Part shown: piece after piece, positions 61,101 through 64,000 of the stretch
How positions within the stretch are numbered: position 1 is the first letter of the stretch
Layout: each line of letters begins with the position of its first letter
From: Rhinopomastus cyanomelas
Lineage: Eukaryota; Chordata; Aves; Bucerotiformes; Rhinopomastidae
Direction: 5' to 3'
DNA: 64,000 nucleotides
NCBI GenBank assembly: GCA_013400115.1
Contig: VXBP01010394.1
Span: forward strand, 868,001-932,000
Made by a program: the position numbers and the translations under genes
The notes under the pieces: model-generated
What the model was told of the DNA's origin: nothing
The model's input: the letters and a program-made list of their open reading frames with translations, nothing else
The model's database searches: none

Positions 61101-61240
61101 ATCACTGGAAATGCTCAAGGTCAGACTGGCCAGGGCTTTAAGCAACCTGATGTAATGAAAGATGTCCCTGCTCACGGCAGGGGTGACAGACTACCTGATC
61201 TTTAAAGTCCCCTTCAGTCCAAATCATTCTATGATTCTAT
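61101..61240 (+). mobile_element. CR1 LINE 3' end fragment
   Basis: AATGCTCAAGGTCAGACTGG leads to CTACCTGATCTTTAAAGTCC and a terminal ATCATTCTATGATTCTATAA with two 8-bp tail repeats. Confidence 0.92.
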
Positions 61241-64000
61241 AAAAGTGTAATTAATGACTCTAGAAGCATTTTGCCATCTTGTATCTCCTCCAAAAGCCAC
61301 AAGCTAATGCAGTATAGCTAAAGACTTGGGGTACAGTTCCTGGAGATTGCGCCTGAGAACATAAGCAAGGAGAAGTAGCTTGGTTTACATCACAAAGGAA
61401 ATAGGACAAATGTGACTGATGCCCCTCCCCATCAATACTGGACCAAGAGGGGGAGAAGGATGTATCTGAAAAATGTGCTGCCTGCAAACAGCCTGTATCA
61501 GGCTAAACTGCCTAAGACTGAGAAGGAAAGAACTGGGAGGAAAAAACATCCAGACCACAAAAAACCACCATGCAGACACAGGCTGTGTCCTTCATGATTT
61601 CAGCAGCTGAGAGTGTTAGATACAAAGAAGTCTGGAATCTAAACTGTGATTGAGTTTTGTGGTGCTGGCATAAAGAATTCCTTTCACACAGCCCAGGCAC
61701 GGTGTTTTGTTTCCTAATCAGCAAATGCAGCCACTTGCTCGGTATTTTCAGTTGAGAGTAGAACCTGCTGAAGGTAACGGAAAGGTGAAAACTAAGTTGT
61801 GGAAGTCTCTCCTGATGAAGGAGGTGCTGTCAGTGCTGGTTTTGCCTCCTGAGCACTCCGCTGCTGAGATTAATAAACTGACAACAAGAAAAAAAATCAA
61901 AGAGTGGCGCACTGTGAAGAGGGATCAGGGTTTCACAATGAGCTAAAGCTACTAAAGGCTGAAGTAAAAAGTTACCAGAAAGGTGTCCTTGTGTTTTTGT
62001 GGCAGCTGTACAAACGTGGATGAAACACTAGCTTTAAAGTGAAAGAATTACAGGCTGATTCTGAAAGTCTCCAGTGATTCTGCAGGCATCAGTTTTACCA
62101 GAACTCACTGCAAACCAGAAAAAAACCAAACCCAAACATCATCTTCTGAGTTAATATTCGTGTGATGACACTTGTCGTCAAGGCCTGTCAGGCGTGTAAT
62201 TTCAGAAAAGGAGAAAAATCAATCCTGGAGCAACTCTGGAATAATCTTAGAACCCAGCAATCCTGTCAGGGTATTTTCAAAAATCTTAACGCTTGTCAGT
62301 GACAAACCTACCTGTGGAAAAGCTCCAATTAACTGCCAGCACCTTGCAACATCCCCTAATAACAATATTCACGAGATAACCTTTTGTCATCAACAGAAAT
62401 ATGTACAGAATCCCAGGGCTTTATGGCAATAAAAGAGAAAAGGAGAAGAAGCGATGGAACTGATAGCTCCCTGTGAAAGGGAACAGGCACAGAATCAGAA
62501 GCAAAAGCAAACCAGCCTGGCAAATGCCGACTTCCGTGTCACCAGGGGGCCACTATTATGACAGAGGATCCTTTTGTGAATATCCCAAGGAATCCCCTCC
62601 ATATGAAGTGTTTGGTAAATTGGGGCAATCTGAAGCCATCAGAAATGACATTTTGAGTACAGCTGTACCCAAGAACAATTTCCTATGAAAGCAGACAGAC
62701 AGGGAACCGTAGGGGGTCACTCTACACTAGAGCTGAAAGTCTGGTATAATCCTGGGCAATGAACCGCACAGCAACAACTGGCCCCGGCTGAATAGGACCA
62801 GCATTTTTCTCTTGTACCTCTTAGCAATAAATACCAAATTCAGGATGCCAAAATGAAGTTCTAAATAGCAGCAGATGTTCTCACAGAAGCAGCAGTTAAG
62901 AGCTAAGCTTCACTATTTATTTTTTTGGTCCAAGTTAGCTTCAAACCTTCAGTGAGCAAGACTCCCTCTCCTTCCTTTTTTCCTTATGTCTCAGGCTTTG
63001 GGTAACTTGCATTTGCTTTTCCGTCTCCCCATTTCCTTATGGCACCCCGTTACCATCTTAGCAAAGTAGGGAAGTGTGTGAAGCCCCTTGTACCCATTCC
63101 AAACCAGTGGCAGAGCACAGGCCAGTACACAGCTCCCTGCTTCTTCCAGTCTCACTTGCTTCCCATAGTGACACTACATTCCCAGGAGGCTGCAAACTAA
63201 AGGGGACATCTCAGCAGCTGTGGCAACCAGGCAGCTGAAACCACGAATAAACCAACGAAGGACCAGAGCAGCTCCTCTACCTGGCTGCTCTGCCTACAGC
63301 TCTTTGGGTGAGCAAGACCCGCCCTGGCTGTTCCCATCACTCTTTACAGCACCACAATGGTTAATTGTAAATTCTGGGAGGTGGGCTCTGCTATTTAAAG
63401 CACAAGTTAAATATGTTTCACATGCCATACCCCAAACGACCACAAATGGGAATATTCAGAAGGGCAGCACACCAGCCAGTTATTTATTTATTTATACCCA
63501 GCACGGCGGAGCGCTGCACCTTTTCATTTATATGCAACTGTTTGCCCCACGGGCATCAAGCTGTTAACATGCACAGAAGAGATTAAAATGAGCCTGCACG
63601 CTAGATGAAATACAAATTGAAATTATAGGACTGTCAGTCTTGGATCTGGGATTGTTTCTTGAGGTCCCCTAAAACACATCATTTAAAAAAAAGCCTGTTT
63701 GTTACTTCAAACAAAGGACAAAGCCCCTGATTTTTGAGCAACACAGTCAGTGGGAATCGGAAGTGATTGCTGAGCCTGTGGGTGAAATTCCATACTAATG
63801 TACTGCCAGGAGTCGCGTACGCAGGGATGGACCAAGTGAGTAAAAGGGACATCTGACTGGAGAGATGTCCATCTCACTCCCTTCCAGTCACAGCAGAGCG
63901 GAAGCTGGTGGCTATGCGAACGTCACTAGATTCCAGTGCTGTGTCAGCCAGAGCCATCACTGGTGCCAACTGAACTAACCCCATCTCCTAATGGGCCAAA
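61241..64000. other. Upstream intron to the end of the window
   Basis: No exon, RNA gene or transposon is recognised. A (TTTA)n tract lies at about 63481-63497. A TAAT- and CpG-containing stretch at about 62140-62370 could be conserved. Confidence 0.5.

Noticed and set aside
1..64000. CRISPR arrays, tRNA or rRNA genes, endogenous retrovirus LTRs
   Set aside because: I looked for regularly spaced direct repeats, cloverleaf-type boxes and paired LTR ends and saw none. The only regular repeats are the two small minisatellites.

Overview
The window is almost certainly bird DNA. About 21 fragments of the CR1 LINE lie on both strands. Many end in the avian CR1 3' signature: a GATGATCT box, then CCCTTCCAA, then short ATTCTRTG-like repeats. 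There are no SINEs, almost no other transposons, and a low overall repeat load. No bacterial or viral gene is visible. I read the window as an intron-dominated slice of one large vertebrate gene on the minus strand.

That gene is a teneurin, best matched to TENM2 (teneurin-2). I find two consecutive coding exons. Both have canonical splice sites and compatible phases, separated by an intron of 41,006 bp. The first exon in transcript order (51725 down to 51487, 239 bp) encodes the end of the cytoplasmic domain and the single transmembrane helix. The next exon (10480 down to 10370, 111 bp) encodes the start of the extracellular juxtamembrane linker. It lies inside a CpG island and is strikingly GC-rich and diverged. 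The rest of the window belongs to three introns: a downstream one (1-10369), the 41-kb one, and an upstream one (51726-64000).

Region by region: 1-9.8 kb is intron with little recognisable content. CR1 plus the CpG-island exon occupy 9.8-10.7 kb. From 10.7 to 30 kb there is intron with scattered CR1 and two small minisatellites. At 30.6-31.8 kb a 1.2-kb antisense CR1 carries broken reverse-transcriptase sequence. At 32.5-33.9 kb there is an assembly junction: a CR1 interrupted by a young hAT-type transposon appears twice around runs of N and is probably a false haplotypic duplication. At 39.6-40.6 kb lies a rare 5' CR1 piece with ORF1 and the start of the endonuclease. From 41 to 48 kb there are several long CR1 copies, followed by quiet intron up to the transmembrane exon. 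The upstream intron holds a 35-bp-stem foldback at 53.7 kb and three more CR1 copies.

I see no CRISPR array, operon, tRNA, rRNA or novel enzymatic system. The most useful observations are the GC-driven TENM2 exon in an intragenic CpG island, the intact hAT insertion, the near-perfect hairpin, the assembly duplication, and the bias of CR1 copies toward the antisense strand of TENM2.
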